A DNA stretch of 64,000 nt, taken from positions 62,001-126,000 of the forward strand of contig CAJTIU010000008.1 in NCBI GenBank assembly GCA_910576335.1, in the 5' to 3' direction. This stretch comes from Lachnospiraceae bacterium (GTDB lineage Bacteria; Bacillota; Clostridia; Lachnospirales; Lachnospiraceae). Positions 9,462-19,043 of the stretch are shown here, in pieces. The notes beneath the pieces were generated by a model that saw nothing but the letters and a program-made list of their open reading frames with translations, made no database searches and had not been told where the DNA came from. Position 1 is the stretch's first letter. The number at the start of each line of letters is the position of its first letter. A program made the translations under genes and the position numbers.

Positions 9462-10742
9462 TTATTTCAGCATCTTATCTACACTCACTAGTTTCACGCT
9501 CAGCACGAAGATCTGCGCCGCAAGCTCCAGTTCCTCCACTGTCGGGAAGGATGGCGCGATTCTGATATTTCTGTCTCTCGGATCCTTTCCATATGGGAAA
9601 GTCGCACCTGCTCCGGTCATAATAAGGCCTGCTTCCTTTGCCTTTGCCACAATTGCCTTTGCACATCCATCCAGTGAGTCGAAGGAAATAAAATATCCTC
9701 CCAGCGGCTTGGTCCATGTTCCGATGCCAAGACCGCCAAGCTCACGCTCCAACACTTCCTGTACCTTCTCAAATTTTGGCCGGAGAATTGCGGCGTGCTT
9801 CTTCATGTGCTCGTACATTCCCTGCATATCCCCAAAGAATCTTACATGGCGAAGCTGGTTCAGCTTGTCGTGTCCGATTGTCTGGAACTGCATATATTTC
9901 TTTGCATCTGCAAGATTTCCTCTGGAGGCTGCCAGTGCTGCAATTCCTGAGCCCGGGAAGGATACCTTGGAGGTGGAGATAAACTTAAGCACAATATCCG
10001 GATTGTCCGCCTTAATGCATTCATTTAATATTTCCAGGATCACGTCCTTCTTATCCTCATAGAGATGATGAATGGAATAAGCATTATCCCAGAAAATACG
10101 GAAATCCTTCGCCGCAGGCTTCAGGTGCGCGAACCTTCTTACTGTCTCATCTGAATAGGAAACGCCTGTCGGATTTGAATATTTCGGTACGCACCAGATA
10201 CCCTTGATGGATGCGTCTGAGGAAACGAGGCTCTCCACCATATCCATATCCGGTCCTGTCTCCAGAAGCGGCACATTAATCATCTCAATCCCAAAGAACT
10301 CTGTAATTGCAAAATGCCTGTCATATCCCGGCACCGGACACAGGAATTTTACCTTATTAAGCTTTGACCACGGTGTGCTCCCCATAAACCCATGAGTCAT
10401 AGCCCGGGAAATTGTATCAAACATGACATTCAGGCTCGAATTCCCATAAATTAATATACTTCTCTCTGGAACTTCAGACATATCCGCCAACAACTTCCTC
10501 GCATCAAAAATGCCATCCAAAATACCATAATTCCTACAGTCCACGCCATCAGAGCTTACAAGGTCACTGTCACCCTTCAGAACATCCATCAGACCGCAGC
10601 TTAAGTCAAGCTGTGCCTTCGACGGCTTTCCCCGTGACATATCCAGCTTAAGCCCTTTTGCCTTCACCTCTTTAAACTGCTTCTCCAGCTCCTTCTTAAG
10701 AGCCGCCAATTCCTCTTTCGTCAACTGACTGTACGGTTTCAT
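9462..10742 (-). CDS. Aspartate-type aminotransferase (Aminotran_MocR family, PLP)
   Basis: A 426-residue PLP-dependent fold-type I aminotransferase of the stand-alone MocR-like/AspT family, likely transferring the amino group of aspartate or a related amino acid to 2-oxoglutarate. Visible features: N-terminal helix with SRGKPS, substrate-loop wording YGNSSLNVMFD, PKYSNPTG with the conserved Asn, FWDNAYSIHHL with the Asp that pairs with the pyridine nitrogen, and the Schiff-base Lys in STSKVSFPGSG. The C-terminal Arg lies in RNIRIAPSFP. Full length, with no neighbours that refine the substrate. Its 3' end abuts palindrome copies B and C. Confidence 0.85.
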   Translation of the reverse strand: MKPYSQLTKEELAALKKELEKQFKEVKAKGLKLDMSRGKPSKAQLDLSCGLMDVLKGDSDLVSSDGVDCRNYGILDGIFDARKLLADMSEVPERSILIYGNSSLNVMFDTISRAMTHGFMGSTPWSKLNKVKFLCPVPGYDRHFAITEFFGIEMINVPLLETGPDMDMVESLVSSDASIKGIWCVPKYSNPTGVSYSDETVRRFAHLKPAAKDFRIFWDNAYSIHHLYEDKKDVILEILNECIKADNPDIVLKFISTSKVSFPGSGIAALAASRGNLADAKKYMQFQTIGHDKLNQLRHVRFFGDMQGMYEHMKKHAAILRPKFEKVQEVLERELGGLGIGTWTKPLGGYFISFDSLDGCAKAIVAKAKEAGLIMTGAGATFPYGKDPRDRNIRIAPSFPTVEELELAAQIFVLSVKLVSVDKMLK

Positions 10743-11076
10743 CCCAGACTCCTCCTGCTTATTTTATTATTTACGCTCCTTGCGCACTTTATTACGGTCA
10801 GCTCATCTTTTCGCAGACCCATTGCAAGTTATACTGCGCGCCAGATAAATCTGCCGCACAGCCGCATGCGGAATTATGCCGCCTTGCGGCTACGGCTAGC
10901 GCGATACTCACGGCAGATTTCATCGGCCGTGAGTATCTATATCGTACCATATGATATTTTATTCAAAAACGCAGGAAAATGCAAGCAAAACTTGCATTTT
11001 CTTGTGTTTTAGCAGGAAAGAATGCGATTTTTTCGTTTTCTTATGCAATTTATATAAGGCAAACTCTCAATTGTAG
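10743..11076. other. Gene-free stretch with nested inverted repeats
   Basis: No credible gene. It contains 12-bp arms GATACTCACGGC at 10903-10914 and GCCGTGAGTATC at 10926-10937, and an overlapping outer pair AAATCTGCCG / CGGCAGATTT at about 10847 and 10911. The structure looks like a small mobile hairpin or a regulatory cruciform upstream of the aminotransferase; no family is recognised. Confidence 0.5.
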
Positions 11077-11114
11077 TTGGGGACGGGGTAAAATTAATTT
11101 TACCCCGTCCCCAA
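11077..11114. repeat. GGGGACGGGG palindrome, copy D
   Basis: Perfect 38-bp inverted repeat starting TTGGGGACGGGGTAAAATT. It lies 7 bases past the stop of the BIG2 protein gene and could terminate it on the minus strand. Confidence 0.8.
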
Positions 11115-11121
11115 TTGGCGG

Positions 11122-14100
11122 TTATCTTCCGCCCGCACCTCCTCCGCCGCCTCCGCCTGAGGAGGCTCCAATCCATTTTCCATCTACGAATCCATATGAA
11201 GCGCCAGCTCCGTTCATGGAATCGGATTTGCTGCCTAACTGTATCCGCACTCCGTGTGCATGATTCAGAGGAATTGTCAGTGTCTGAATCGTTGAAGGCT
11301 TTAGAGGATACTCAAGGGATGGTTCTGTCTCTCCATCTAGAAAGACATATGCAGTTGTCTGGTACGTCCGTGCAGAATTGGTTGTCAATCCTACGGTCAC
11401 TTCGAGGTCTGAAAAATGTCCATCTGTGTTGAAGACTGCAAAACCGCCTCCACTGGTATTTAGCGCAAAACCTGTATTATATTCTACCCCTGCTACACTT
11501 ATAATATTGTCATCGGACTCCTTGTATACGGCACATGAATCATATAAGAATGGCGGGCAGAGCGTCATGAAATCCGCGTTCCAGTCTGCGTTTTCAAAGG
11601 GGTCTTTTGTGATGACAGTTCCCTGGGCACCATCCAGCCCATACCATACACCTTCTACAAAACCATATTGTGCATGTGCCCAGTTGGATATGCCTCCCCG
11701 TTCCATTTTGAAAACAGCAGTGTTAGCATAATTAAAATCAATGGTATATTCCTTGCTGGCGGCCTTTGGATCCATAGGTATTGTCTGGTTTGGTTCATCT
11801 GCCCCGTCCAGGTAAACCTTTAGAGTGGCAGTTAGTACACTTGATGTGTCCACATGACCGATACGTACCTTAAGCTGGCTGTATTTTCTGCCCAGATTCC
11901 AGTAGGCGTAAGTATTCGGACTTCCCGCGTCGCCGCCATCCAGGACAAAGCCGATATCATATTCCACTCCTGATATTTTCATAGAACCCTTTCCGTCCCC
12001 GATAAAGGTCTCTCCGTGATATCCGTCATATTTCCATGGCTGGCACACATCAAGCCAGTTTTTATCACGGAGCGGTGTCAGGCAGAATATTTTCTCTACA
12101 TCACTGTTAAAATCAATGGTCTCTATCAGCGGTTCGAATTTGTCCTTGGTTACCAGAACCACATATTCCTTACGTTTCATCCCCTTGATATTGTAGGAGC
12201 CGTCTGCCTCGCTTGTTCCTGTAAAATCAGGGGTGAATTTTGAGAGGATCGCTTCGGTATAGTTTTTTGTGTTCTCATCAAGCTTGTCCTTCTCATAAAT
12301 CTTGAATGCTGCGCCAGGAAGCAGTTCCTTTTCGGTTGACCCAAGCTTTTTAAGCCGGGAGGTTGTCCCCCACAGACTGTATTTAGGAAAATCCAGTTTT
12401 ACATCCAGGAATTTTATCTCTTTAGAGTCTGATTTTTCAAAGCCCAGGTTGATATCTCCTCCCAACACCTTGACTATGGCTGAAAGGGTCAGTTTCAGAT
12501 CATAGCCTGCTCTTATCCCGGCTCCCAGTGTAAGCGAGGCCCGTAGTCCGGGGGGATTGTCCCGGTGCAGGCTTTCATCCGTCACCCCGTTCTTGATAGC
12601 CAGCTTCCCTTCGAATTCGACTTTTGAGGACGTGAAAGCTTCAAGATAGATGTCAGCCGGCACAATTCCCATATACATGACGCCTGCCATTGCCCCGAGT
12701 GCCACTTCGGATTCAGCGGTAGTTCTGCCGTCCAGGGTCACGACCGGGCCGGGTTTCGAATAATCATCTCTGCCTTTTCTTTCATTTGAGTAAGTCTCAA
12801 GCTTGTAGCCTTCGCCCAGATTCAGCGTCTGGTCAGGTTTGACAGGACTATCGTATTTTATATTACTGTATTTGCTGTTGTACAGATTAAGCCCTTGTTC
12901 TGTATAAGTGGTGCAGTCAAGGTTCAGTGATATGTCGCCGGATATTTTCCCATCCAGATCCATATACAGCGCTGCAAATGCAATCGGACTGACCAGTGTC
13001 TTGGCGATAAAAGTATCCATATGCCCTAAAACGGCTGCATCTATATCTACTAATGGCTGCAGATGAATGCCTACGATGCCGATGAGGATGCGGTTATCCA
13101 TATCAATGCCGCTGAGCGTAATGCCCATGTACTCGCATTCATTTTTAAATTCACCGTTTGCTGCCGCTACGATATCCGTAATGTTCAGGGACTCTTCATC
13201 CTTATCCTCTTCCTTTTTTCCTTGCCCAAGAGGCATCGTCAACTTAAGATTCGTCCTGGAAGTGTGGCTTTCATTAAAGCGGATCTGCTGAGGAAGCAGT
13301 GTTTTCCATTCAATCTTCGTATCTGCGCGCATATCATCTATTCCGACAGAGCCGCTGAGAATAAGCTGGTCCTTCGTGTCCGGGTCCATATCTTTGTCAA
13401 ACAGAATGATATTGCTGAAATCCATTCCGAAGGAAATGGAGTTTCCGGAAAGGTCAACCTTAGGGTTCAGATTTACAGAAAAACCTGCCGGAAATGCCTG
13501 TCTGCTATATTTTTTGCTGGAAGCTCTTGCTTTTGTCTGACCGGAAATGCTTGCCATATCTGCCGGGGTGACAGTAAAGGCAACCGGATTCTCCTGATCG
13601 ATCTGTGAGGCCTCTATGCATCCTTCACCCTGGAACAAATCCGAGAAATCGGGCTTGCGGAATGTAACGGTTGCCTTAGAGCCATTTGTTTCATAGGAAA
13701 CCAGTACGCCGGTAAAGCCGGTAGGGAGCCGTTCCTCTGATGGTATGTAGACAATGTCTCCCTTTTTATATGTCCCATTTTTCAGTTTTTTAACCAGCTG
13801 TGAACCAGTATCTGTTGTTATGTCAATATAGGTCTGGGGTATGGAAGATCCTCCTATATTTTCTGTCTTTTCCGTATAATTGATATCTTCAATACGATTC
13901 ACGAAATCCTTTGATTCCGGTTCATCCAGGCCAATCACGTTTTCTCCGATTGTGACCTTTGTGGAATAGCGTACAATAGTCAGATTTTTCTTTGCTGTAG
14001 TTCCATCTGTACCCTCTGCGGTAACAATCAGAGTGCTTGTTCCGGTTCCTGGCTTCAGCGTAGCAGAGAACTTGTCAGAAACAGGAAGCGCGCCCTTCGC

Positions 14101-15051
14101 CTTCTGTACATTTGTACTGTCACGCAGGTCATAGGAAAGCTTTGCAAGCTCCGTTTTCTCACAGGTGACTGTACCGGTAATTACAACAGATTCCTCACTG
14201 ACAGTTAGCGACTGGTATGTGTTCCCTCCACCCGCGGCTTCCAAAGATTCGATTCCTTCATTTGTAAACACAATATCAATCTTTGCACCGGGATTTTTCT
14301 TAGGAAGATCAGCAACCGTTACCTTACAGGAATATTTTTTTCTATTGCAGGCCACAGAGATCACAGCCTGTCCTGCAGCTTTGGCAGTCACAACACCCTT
14401 ACTGCTGACCGTGGCAACCTTGTTGTCCGAAGATGCCCATTTAAGCGTGCCGAAGGAATTGGAGAGGGACAGGGTCAGTGTCTCTCCCGCCTTCAGATCT
14501 GCTTCAGTCTTATTCAGCTTCCGGGGTGCGACAGTGATCTTGCAGGAATAGGCTTTCTTTCCGGCTTTTGCTTTGATCGTCGCCTTTCCGCTCTTTTTAG
14601 CAGTAACTTTTCCTTTTTTAGACACAGAAGCCACTGTCTTATTGCTGCTGGACCACTTGACGCCACCTTTTACTCCGTTTAATTTCAGGGAAAGCGTCTC
14701 TTTTACTTCAAGACCAGCCGACTTATAATTTAGACCGGCCTTAGATTTTACCGTAACCTTACAGACCAGCTTCTTTTTGCCGATCTTTGCGGTAATCTTT
14801 GCATTCCCCGCTTTTTTGGCAGTTACAGTTCCCTTTTTAGACACAGAAGCCACCTTTTTGTTACTACTGGACCATTTAACCTTGCCTGATGCATTCTTCA
14901 CCTTTAAAGTCTGCTTTTTCCCAACATCCAGGGTTAGCCTGGTCTTGCCAAGCTTCGGTGAGGCGGCGTCAGCAGTGATGGCAGCAGCCGGTGAAAACAG
15001 GCCCAGCACCAGGCTGATCAGAATTAGCCATACTGTAATTTTTCTTCTCAT
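11122..15051 (-). CDS. Large secreted BIG2-repeat surface protein
   Basis: A 1309-residue exported protein. A signal peptide (residues 1-30, LILISLVLGLFSPAAAITADA) is followed by three bacterial Ig-like BIG2 domains to about residue 245, each with the KWSSSNKxVASVSxKGxVTA pattern, rich in lysine. The middle is long and beta-rich without a family I can name. Near the C-terminus are two related segments (from about WKYDGYHGETFIGDGKGS, and again from LYDSCAVYKESDDNIIS) that resemble NPCBM-type carbohydrate-binding modules, each with an SGVEY or AGVEYNTGF strand. It ends in a polyglycine stretch. No LPXTG anchor is seen. Adhesion or glycan binding is likely. AGGAG precedes ATG 15051. Confidence 0.8.
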   Translation of the reverse strand: MRRKITVWLILISLVLGLFSPAAAITADAASPKLGKTRLTLDVGKKQTLKVKNASGKVKWSSSNKKVASVSKKGTVTAKKAGNAKITAKIGKKKLVCKVTVKSKAGLNYKSAGLEVKETLSLKLNGVKGGVKWSSSNKTVASVSKKGKVTAKKSGKATIKAKAGKKAYSCKITVAPRKLNKTEADLKAGETLTLSLSNSFGTLKWASSDNKVATVSSKGVVTAKAAGQAVISVACNRKKYSCKVTVADLPKKNPGAKIDIVFTNEGIESLEAAGGGNTYQSLTVSEESVVITGTVTCEKTELAKLSYDLRDSTNVQKAKGALPVSDKFSATLKPGTGTSTLIVTAEGTDGTTAKKNLTIVRYSTKVTIGENVIGLDEPESKDFVNRIEDINYTEKTENIGGSSIPQTYIDITTDTGSQLVKKLKNGTYKKGDIVYIPSEERLPTGFTGVLVSYETNGSKATVTFRKPDFSDLFQGEGCIEASQIDQENPVAFTVTPADMASISGQTKARASSKKYSRQAFPAGFSVNLNPKVDLSGNSISFGMDFSNIILFDKDMDPDTKDQLILSGSVGIDDMRADTKIEWKTLLPQQIRFNESHTSRTNLKLTMPLGQGKKEEDKDEESLNITDIVAAANGEFKNECEYMGITLSGIDMDNRILIGIVGIHLQPLVDIDAAVLGHMDTFIAKTLVSPIAFAALYMDLDGKISGDISLNLDCTTYTEQGLNLYNSKYSNIKYDSPVKPDQTLNLGEGYKLETYSNERKGRDDYSKPGPVVTLDGRTTAESEVALGAMAGVMYMGIVPADIYLEAFTSSKVEFEGKLAIKNGVTDESLHRDNPPGLRASLTLGAGIRAGYDLKLTLSAIVKVLGGDINLGFEKSDSKEIKFLDVKLDFPKYSLWGTTSRLKKLGSTEKELLPGAAFKIYEKDKLDENTKNYTEAILSKFTPDFTGTSEADGSYNIKGMKRKEYVVLVTKDKFEPLIETIDFNSDVEKIFCLTPLRDKNWLDVCQPWKYDGYHGETFIGDGKGSMKISGVEYDIGFVLDGGDAGSPNTYAYWNLGRKYSQLKVRIGHVDTSSVLTATLKVYLDGADEPNQTIPMDPKAASKEYTIDFNYANTAVFKMERGGISNWAHAQYGFVEGVWYGLDGAQGTVITKDPFENADWNADFMTLCPPFLYDSCAVYKESDDNIISVAGVEYNTGFALNTSGGGFAVFNTDGHFSDLEVTVGLTTNSARTYQTTAYVFLDGETEPSLEYPLKPSTIQTLTIPLNHAHGVRIQLGSKSDSMNGAGASYGFVDGKWIGASSGGGGGGGAGGR

Positions 15052-15134
15052 ACTTTCACTCCTCTTTTTATTATAATAAATGCATGTGTCAAGTTTACCA
15101 TAATATAGAAGGATTCGCTACAAGAAATTGTTGA

Positions 15135-15190
15135 AATTGCGAATTGGGGACGGGGCATTTTTAAAAATGCCCCGTCCCCAATTCGCAATT
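15135..15190. repeat. GGGGACGGGG palindrome, copy E (56-bp perfect palindrome)
   Basis: Largest copy: 28-bp arms from AATTGCGAATTGGGG to the centre TTTTT/AAAAA, with no loop and no mismatch. It lies between the BIG2 gene's promoter region and the end of the exporter gene. Confidence 0.85.
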
Positions 15191-15194
15191 CCGG

Positions 15195-16430
15195 TTAGCT
15201 GCTTTTGCCAATATGGTAGTCTGTCTTGAGTATGTACATGATACTTCTGGATACAACGTCTACAATCAGAAATCCGAATGCAATGGCCAGACATGTCTCC
15301 AGCAGTATAATCATCTCACTGGTTGCCAGGCTGCTGTCACTTGTCACGCACCCGAACATCATATAATAAAGGTTTGGTCCCGGGATCAGCGGAAATACGG
15401 ATGCTGTCAGGAAGATGGTGGACGGCGCCTTGTTAATCCTGGACATGATAAATGCATAAAATCCTACGAATACTGCTGCTATTAATGTTGCCCGGAAATT
15501 TCCAAGCTTCATGGCATCCGCTACGATGTAGATTCCCCATGTAAAGAAGGCTCCGATTCCGGAGTATACAACCTGACGTCCCCGGATCTTAAACCACATT
15601 GCAAATCCGATACATGCAATTGTGCAGGAAATCAGCTGTATCGGTATATTGTGATTCAGTATGAATCCATCTGATGATGTTCCGTCAAGCATCAGTATGG
15701 CAACGGCAATCCCAAATGCAATCCCTGCCGCGCCGAGCACGGAATTCATAATATGCAGGGAGCCGGAGATAAAATCTCTTTGCAGAAGGTCCCGGATTCC
15801 GTTCGTAACGCCCAGTCCGCTGATCAGGAGCATGACGATTCCGATCATAACCCGGTCCGGATGGCTGCCTATGCCGGCCCTCATGGCTGCCAGTATGATC
15901 AGCTCTGAGAGAAATGAGAGGATCATATTGTAGATCAGCAGATTGCTTTCTCTTTTCCCGAGCCAGTCTCCGACAACAACAATCATCAGGGATACAATCA
16001 CTGCCACCAGCGCATCTGTAAAATTACATCCAAAAAATACAGCAAATCCGGTTCCTCCCATAATTCCTGCAAAATACTTTACTGCCGGATGCTGCTTCTC
16101 TCTTGCCAGAACCTCCAGATATTTTTCCCGGAACTCTTTCTCGTCCGGCGTATTCGCGCACACATACCGGGATAAGTTATTCAGATAATCCAGTCTGTCA
16201 AAGTCAATGTCCGTTGATTCAATCTGCCGGATCTGCGTAATGATATCTCCCTCCGGCGTCTCTACCGTGATCTGGAGATTGCTCGGAATCGCATATACAT
16301 CATACCGTTTAAATCCATAACTCCGGCACATCCTGTACAGACTGTCCTCCAGCCTGAAATTCTCTGCGCCGCTTTTTAGCATCTCCTCTCCCACATCAAG
16401 AATGTTCTGTACAATCCTGTTATAGTCCAT
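15195..16430 (-). CDS. Threonine/serine exporter family protein (ThrE type, fused halves)
   Basis: A 411-residue membrane protein combining a ThrE N-terminal (DUF1212) part and a DUF3815-like C-terminal part. The first 120 residues are hydrophilic with ILDVGEEMLKSGAENFRLED, typical of the family. About ten hydrophobic helices follow, including AVKYFAGIMGGTGFAVFFGC and TASVFPLIPGPNLYYMMFG, the latter a conserved family motif. Members export threonine and serine or small dipeptides. In many genomes the two halves are separate genes; here they are one. It stands alone, divergent from the LUD gene. Confidence 0.85.
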   Translation of the reverse strand: MDYNRIVQNILDVGEEMLKSGAENFRLEDSLYRMCRSYGFKRYDVYAIPSNLQITVETPEGDIITQIRQIESTDIDFDRLDYLNNLSRYVCANTPDEKEFREKYLEVLAREKQHPAVKYFAGIMGGTGFAVFFGCNFTDALVAVIVSLMIVVVGDWLGKRESNLLIYNMILSFLSELIILAAMRAGIGSHPDRVMIGIVMLLISGLGVTNGIRDLLQRDFISGSLHIMNSVLGAAGIAFGIAVAILMLDGTSSDGFILNHNIPIQLISCTIACIGFAMWFKIRGRQVVYSGIGAFFTWGIYIVADAMKLGNFRATLIAAVFVGFYAFIMSRINKAPSTIFLTASVFPLIPGPNLYYMMFGCVTSDSSLATSEMIILLETCLAIAFGFLIVDVVSRSIMYILKTDYHIGKSS

Positions 16431-16551
16431 AATCAGCCACCTCAGTCTTTCACATCATGCTATATGCAGATTGCTCTGCATTCATTTCTTCTTTCAACCC
16501 TCGTATCATCATATCATCAATTCCCCATAAGTCAACAGATTTTTTCATGTT

Positions 16552-16580
16552 TTGCCAAAATCTTTTTTCTATTGTATAAT
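16552..16580 (+). promoter_or_regulatory. Promoter of the LUD-domain gene
   Basis: TTGCCA at 16552-16557, a 17-base spacer and a perfect TATAAT at 16575-16580, some 80 bases before ATG 16660. Confidence 0.7.
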
Positions 16581-16659
16581 GAGTGATAATTACTAACTAT
16601 TCAGCAGGCCTTTGCAGTGAATGCACAGACCTTATAAAAAAGAATTGGAGGACGCATGT

Positions 16660-17298
16660 ATGGATCAGAACAGAATTAAACGAAACGCGCTGCTTGGAGA
16701 GCAGCTCATTAAGAATCTGAAAACGCGGAATATGGAGGGCTTTTATGCAGAGACAAAGGAAGAAGCGCTTAAGAAAGCATTGGAATTGATTCCGGAAGGC
16801 TCCACTGTCACCTGGGGAGGTTCCATGTCGATTCAGGAGATTGGTCTTAAGGAGGCCGTCTGTCAGGGAAATTATAAGGAATATGACCGGGAAAATGCCC
16901 GGACTCCTAAGGAAAAACGCAGCATTGCGCTTGCCGCATATGACTGTGATTTTTTCCTGACCAGTGCAAATGCTGTATCTGAGGACGGTGTGCTTGTCAA
17001 CATAGACGGCAATGCGAACCGGGTGTCTGCCATCGCATACGGCCCGAAGAATGTCCTTATGATCGTTGGCATGAATAAGGTTGTAAAGGATCTTGACTCT
17101 GCCCTCTCCCGCGCAAGAAATGAAGCTGCCCCCATCAATGCCCAGCGTTTCGGGCTAGATACGCCGTGTTCCAGGACCGGTGCATGCTTTGACTGCAAGA
17201 TGCCTGACACGATCTGCTGCCAGTTTTTAATTACCAGGTACTCAAAGCATCCAGGAAGAATAAAAATTATATTTGTAGGCGAAGAATTAGGATTTTAG
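16660..17298 (+). CDS. LUD-domain protein (LutC/YkgG family, DUF162)
   Basis: A 212-residue LUD-domain protein. Family members are subunits of the LutABC L-lactate oxidation complex, or occur alone with unknown substrate. The fold's hallmark TVTWGGSMSIQEIGL lies near residue 50; SANAVSEDGVLVNIDGNANR and the conserved glycine loops follow. CFDCKMPDTICC near the C-terminus adds a cysteine cluster. No lutA or lutB lies nearby, so a lactate role is uncertain. ATG 16660 is chosen because TTGGAGGA sits 9 bases upstream; the frame is also open from 16621. Confidence 0.82.
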   Translation: MDQNRIKRNALLGEQLIKNLKTRNMEGFYAETKEEALKKALELIPEGSTVTWGGSMSIQEIGLKEAVCQGNYKEYDRENARTPKEKRSIALAAYDCDFFLTSANAVSEDGVLVNIDGNANRVSAIAYGPKNVLMIVGMNKVVKDLDSALSRARNEAAPINAQRFGLDTPCSRTGACFDCKMPDTICCQFLITRYSKHPGRIKIIFVGEELGF

Positions 17299-17300
17299 TA

Positions 17301-17329
17301 TTGACTTATCTCCGGACATTTGCTATAAT
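17301..17329 (+). promoter_or_regulatory. tRNA-Cys promoter
   Basis: TTGACT at 17301-17306, 17-base spacer, TATAAT at 17324-17329; the tRNA starts 30 bases downstream. Confidence 0.75.
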
Positions 17330-17358
17330 AAGCAAGTGTCCGAAAGGAAAAGAGAAAT

Positions 17359-17430
17359 GGCGCAGTAGCCAAGTGGTAAGGCATGGGTCTGCAACACCCT
17401 GATTCACCGGTTCAAATCCGGTCTGCGCCT
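17359..17430 (+). tRNA. tRNA-Cys (GCA)
   Basis: Cloverleaf with acceptor arms GGCGCAG and CTGCGCC, D-arm GCCAAGTGGTAAGGC, anticodon loop CTGCAAC (anticodon GCA) and T-arm CCGGTTCAAATCCGG. CCA is not encoded; the discriminator is T. A terminator follows. Confidence 0.96.
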
Positions 17431-17435
17431 CTTAG

Positions 17436-17477
17436 AAAAGCCTGGAAACTCAAGATTTCTGAGGCTTTTTTATTTTT
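17436..17477 (+). terminator. Terminator after tRNA-Cys
   Basis: AAAAGCCT and AGGCTTTT form the stem, followed by a T-rich run. Confidence 0.8.
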
Positions 17478-17502
17478 CTTATTATTGAAAGGATCAACTA
17501 AC

Positions 17503-17537
17503 GCATACAGCCCCCGCTTCCAGCGGGGGCTGTATGC
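17503..17537. repeat. Perfect GC-rich hairpin
   Basis: Arms GCATACAGCCCCCGCT and its exact complement around a TCC loop (16-3-16). It marks the border between the tRNA and the degraded surface-protein region. It could terminate transcription but has no T-run. Confidence 0.6.
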
Positions 17538-17539
17538 TG

Positions 17540-18300
17540 ACTTCTAGTTTACCAGGCCAGATGCCCTGTAGATAGTTGGCATCTGCAGATAACAGCAGAG
17601 TATTCTGCTTACTTTGTTATTTTGATTATCATGGTCTTCTTTCTTCAGAGACTTTGCTGAATTTATGGCGGAATTCAGCTCCTCCTTCTCCAGTTCTGTC
17701 TATTTCAGATTACGAAGCGCCTCGCTCAGTTCAAAGGGGGCTCTATCTACTTCTGTCTGTACAGCATCTTTATTCGATGCTACTGCCTCTGCCTTCTTAA
17801 GTGCATCCTGCATTACTGCCCAGGTTGCTGCATCCCCTGAGGATTCGAATTGTTTTTATCTGCTGACTCAAGGCAATAAAGCCTCACATTCGTAACTTCT
17901 ACTGGTTGATCAAAGCGAATCGTCTGTCAACCGATGATATCGTCATATTCCCCTTCGTGAATCAAAGCCTCATAAGTCTGCCCATTATCCTTACTAATAT
18001 CTACTCTATACTTGGTTATAATTCCATTTTTTATCAGTCCTTCAGTACTTGACTGATCGCTGTGCGGAAGAAACCGGATACTATTGACAGATGAAAGACC
18101 TGTATTAATCTTTAAATCAATCCACATATTCTCCCTGATATCCTGCTGATTTTAAAGCTATTTTATTCTAATTGTTACTGTCTTCTTTTTGTCGCTTCCA
18201 TCTGTAGCCATAGTGGTAATCTTTACCTTTTTCTTGCCTTCAGAGTCTTCACCTTGCCGGAACTGCTGACGGCTGCATATTTTTTATTGCTGCCCGGCCA
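17540..18300 (-). pseudogene. Degraded carbohydrate-active surface protein gene
   Basis: No long frame survives, but minus-strand pieces are recognisable. 18127-17927 reads VNSIRFLPHSDQ and KYRVDISKDNGQTYEALIHE, typical of an F5/8 type C (CBM32-like) sugar-binding domain. 17900-17540 gives FIVAR-like helices (ALKKAEAVASNKDAVQTEVD and ELNSAINSAKSLKKED) broken by stops and a frame change. 18300-18160 holds a frameshifted BIG2 end (NKKYAAVSSSGKVK, then KKTVTIRIK). The order is that of the C-terminal half of a large glycoside hydrolase or adhesin. It looks like deletion debris. Confidence 0.6.
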
Positions 18301-18301
18301 T

Positions 18302-18721
18302 TTAAAAACTCCGCTTCACATTAAGCACATTCATCAATGCTTCCTGTAATACTCTTGACACATTAATTCCTGCATGTTCAGCTTCGTAATTGAGCCAGCC
18401 TGGAATTGTGACATTTTTTCTGACAGCTCTTGTATCAATTTTCCTTCTGTATTCTCCGGAATTAATATCAACCCAAGATATAACTGTTACGCCTTCTTCT
18501 GCAAATGTTCCGCTATTAATATCTAGTGATCCGATTTCAGATGGTAACGGTATTTCTATTCCGTCATCTTCCATTGATACACATTTTAATTCTATTGCAT
18601 CTCGAGCCATTTCAACCGCGTTTATCATGTCTTTTCCTTCTGTTAAAATTTCCAGGTCAGGAACCTCTACCAGTACAACGGTTTCAGTTTTTGTAAAAAA
18701 TACAGGATATATATTCTTCAT
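18302..18721 (-). CDS. hicB: HicB antitoxin
   Basis: A 139-residue antitoxin of the HicAB type II system. The N-terminal half is the RNase H-like HicB fold (YPVFFTKTETVVLVEVPDLE and GKDMINAVEMARDAIEL). The C-terminal half carries a DNA-binding segment, KNVTIPGWLNYEAEHAGIN. It would bind and neutralise HicA and repress the operon. It lies 65 bases downstream of hicA in the usual toxin-first order. Full length and apparently functional, although its surroundings are pseudogenes. Confidence 0.9.
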   Translation of the reverse strand: MKNIYPVFFTKTETVVLVEVPDLEILTEGKDMINAVEMARDAIELKCVSMEDDGIEIPLPSEIGSLDINSGTFAEEGVTVISWVDINSGEYRRKIDTRAVRKNVTIPGWLNYEAEHAGINVSRVLQEALMNVLNVKRSF

Positions 18722-18786
18722 TCTTATTTCCTCCTCATATAAATAAATTTATATACCATATCCTTCAAGAAAAGAATAGGGAAATA

Positions 18787-18957
18787 TCATAATCCCCTTC
18801 TTTTTATGATTGCTTTTGCTAATCGTTCGTCGATTTCTTTATGCCGCGGCACTTCCTCTTTTTCTGTACCTCTTGCATAGATATCATGATTACTTCCATG
18901 TCGTTCAAATATAAATCCAGCGTTTTCAAGTTTTTTTATTAAATCTCTTTGCTTCAA
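18787..18957 (-). CDS. hicA: HicA mRNA interferase toxin
   Basis: A small dsRBD-fold ribonuclease that cleaves mRNA when unneutralised. It reads LKQRDLIKKLENAGFIFERH followed by GSNHDIYAR, with the catalytic His in the RHGSNH context. TTG 18957 is preferred: AAGGAGG lies 8 bases before it and homologues begin at KQRDLIKKL. The frame is also open from ATG 18978, but that ATG precedes the ribosome site. 56 residues, normal for HicA. Confidence 0.88.
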   Translation of the reverse strand: MKQRDLIKKLENAGFIFERHGSNHDIYARGTEKEEVPRHKEIDERLAKAIIKRRGL

Positions 18958-19043
18958 TAGAGTTTCCTCCTTACACATAAATTATACACACTCTATACAC
19001 ACACGTCAATATTTAACAACTATGACGCTTAAATTTATGCATT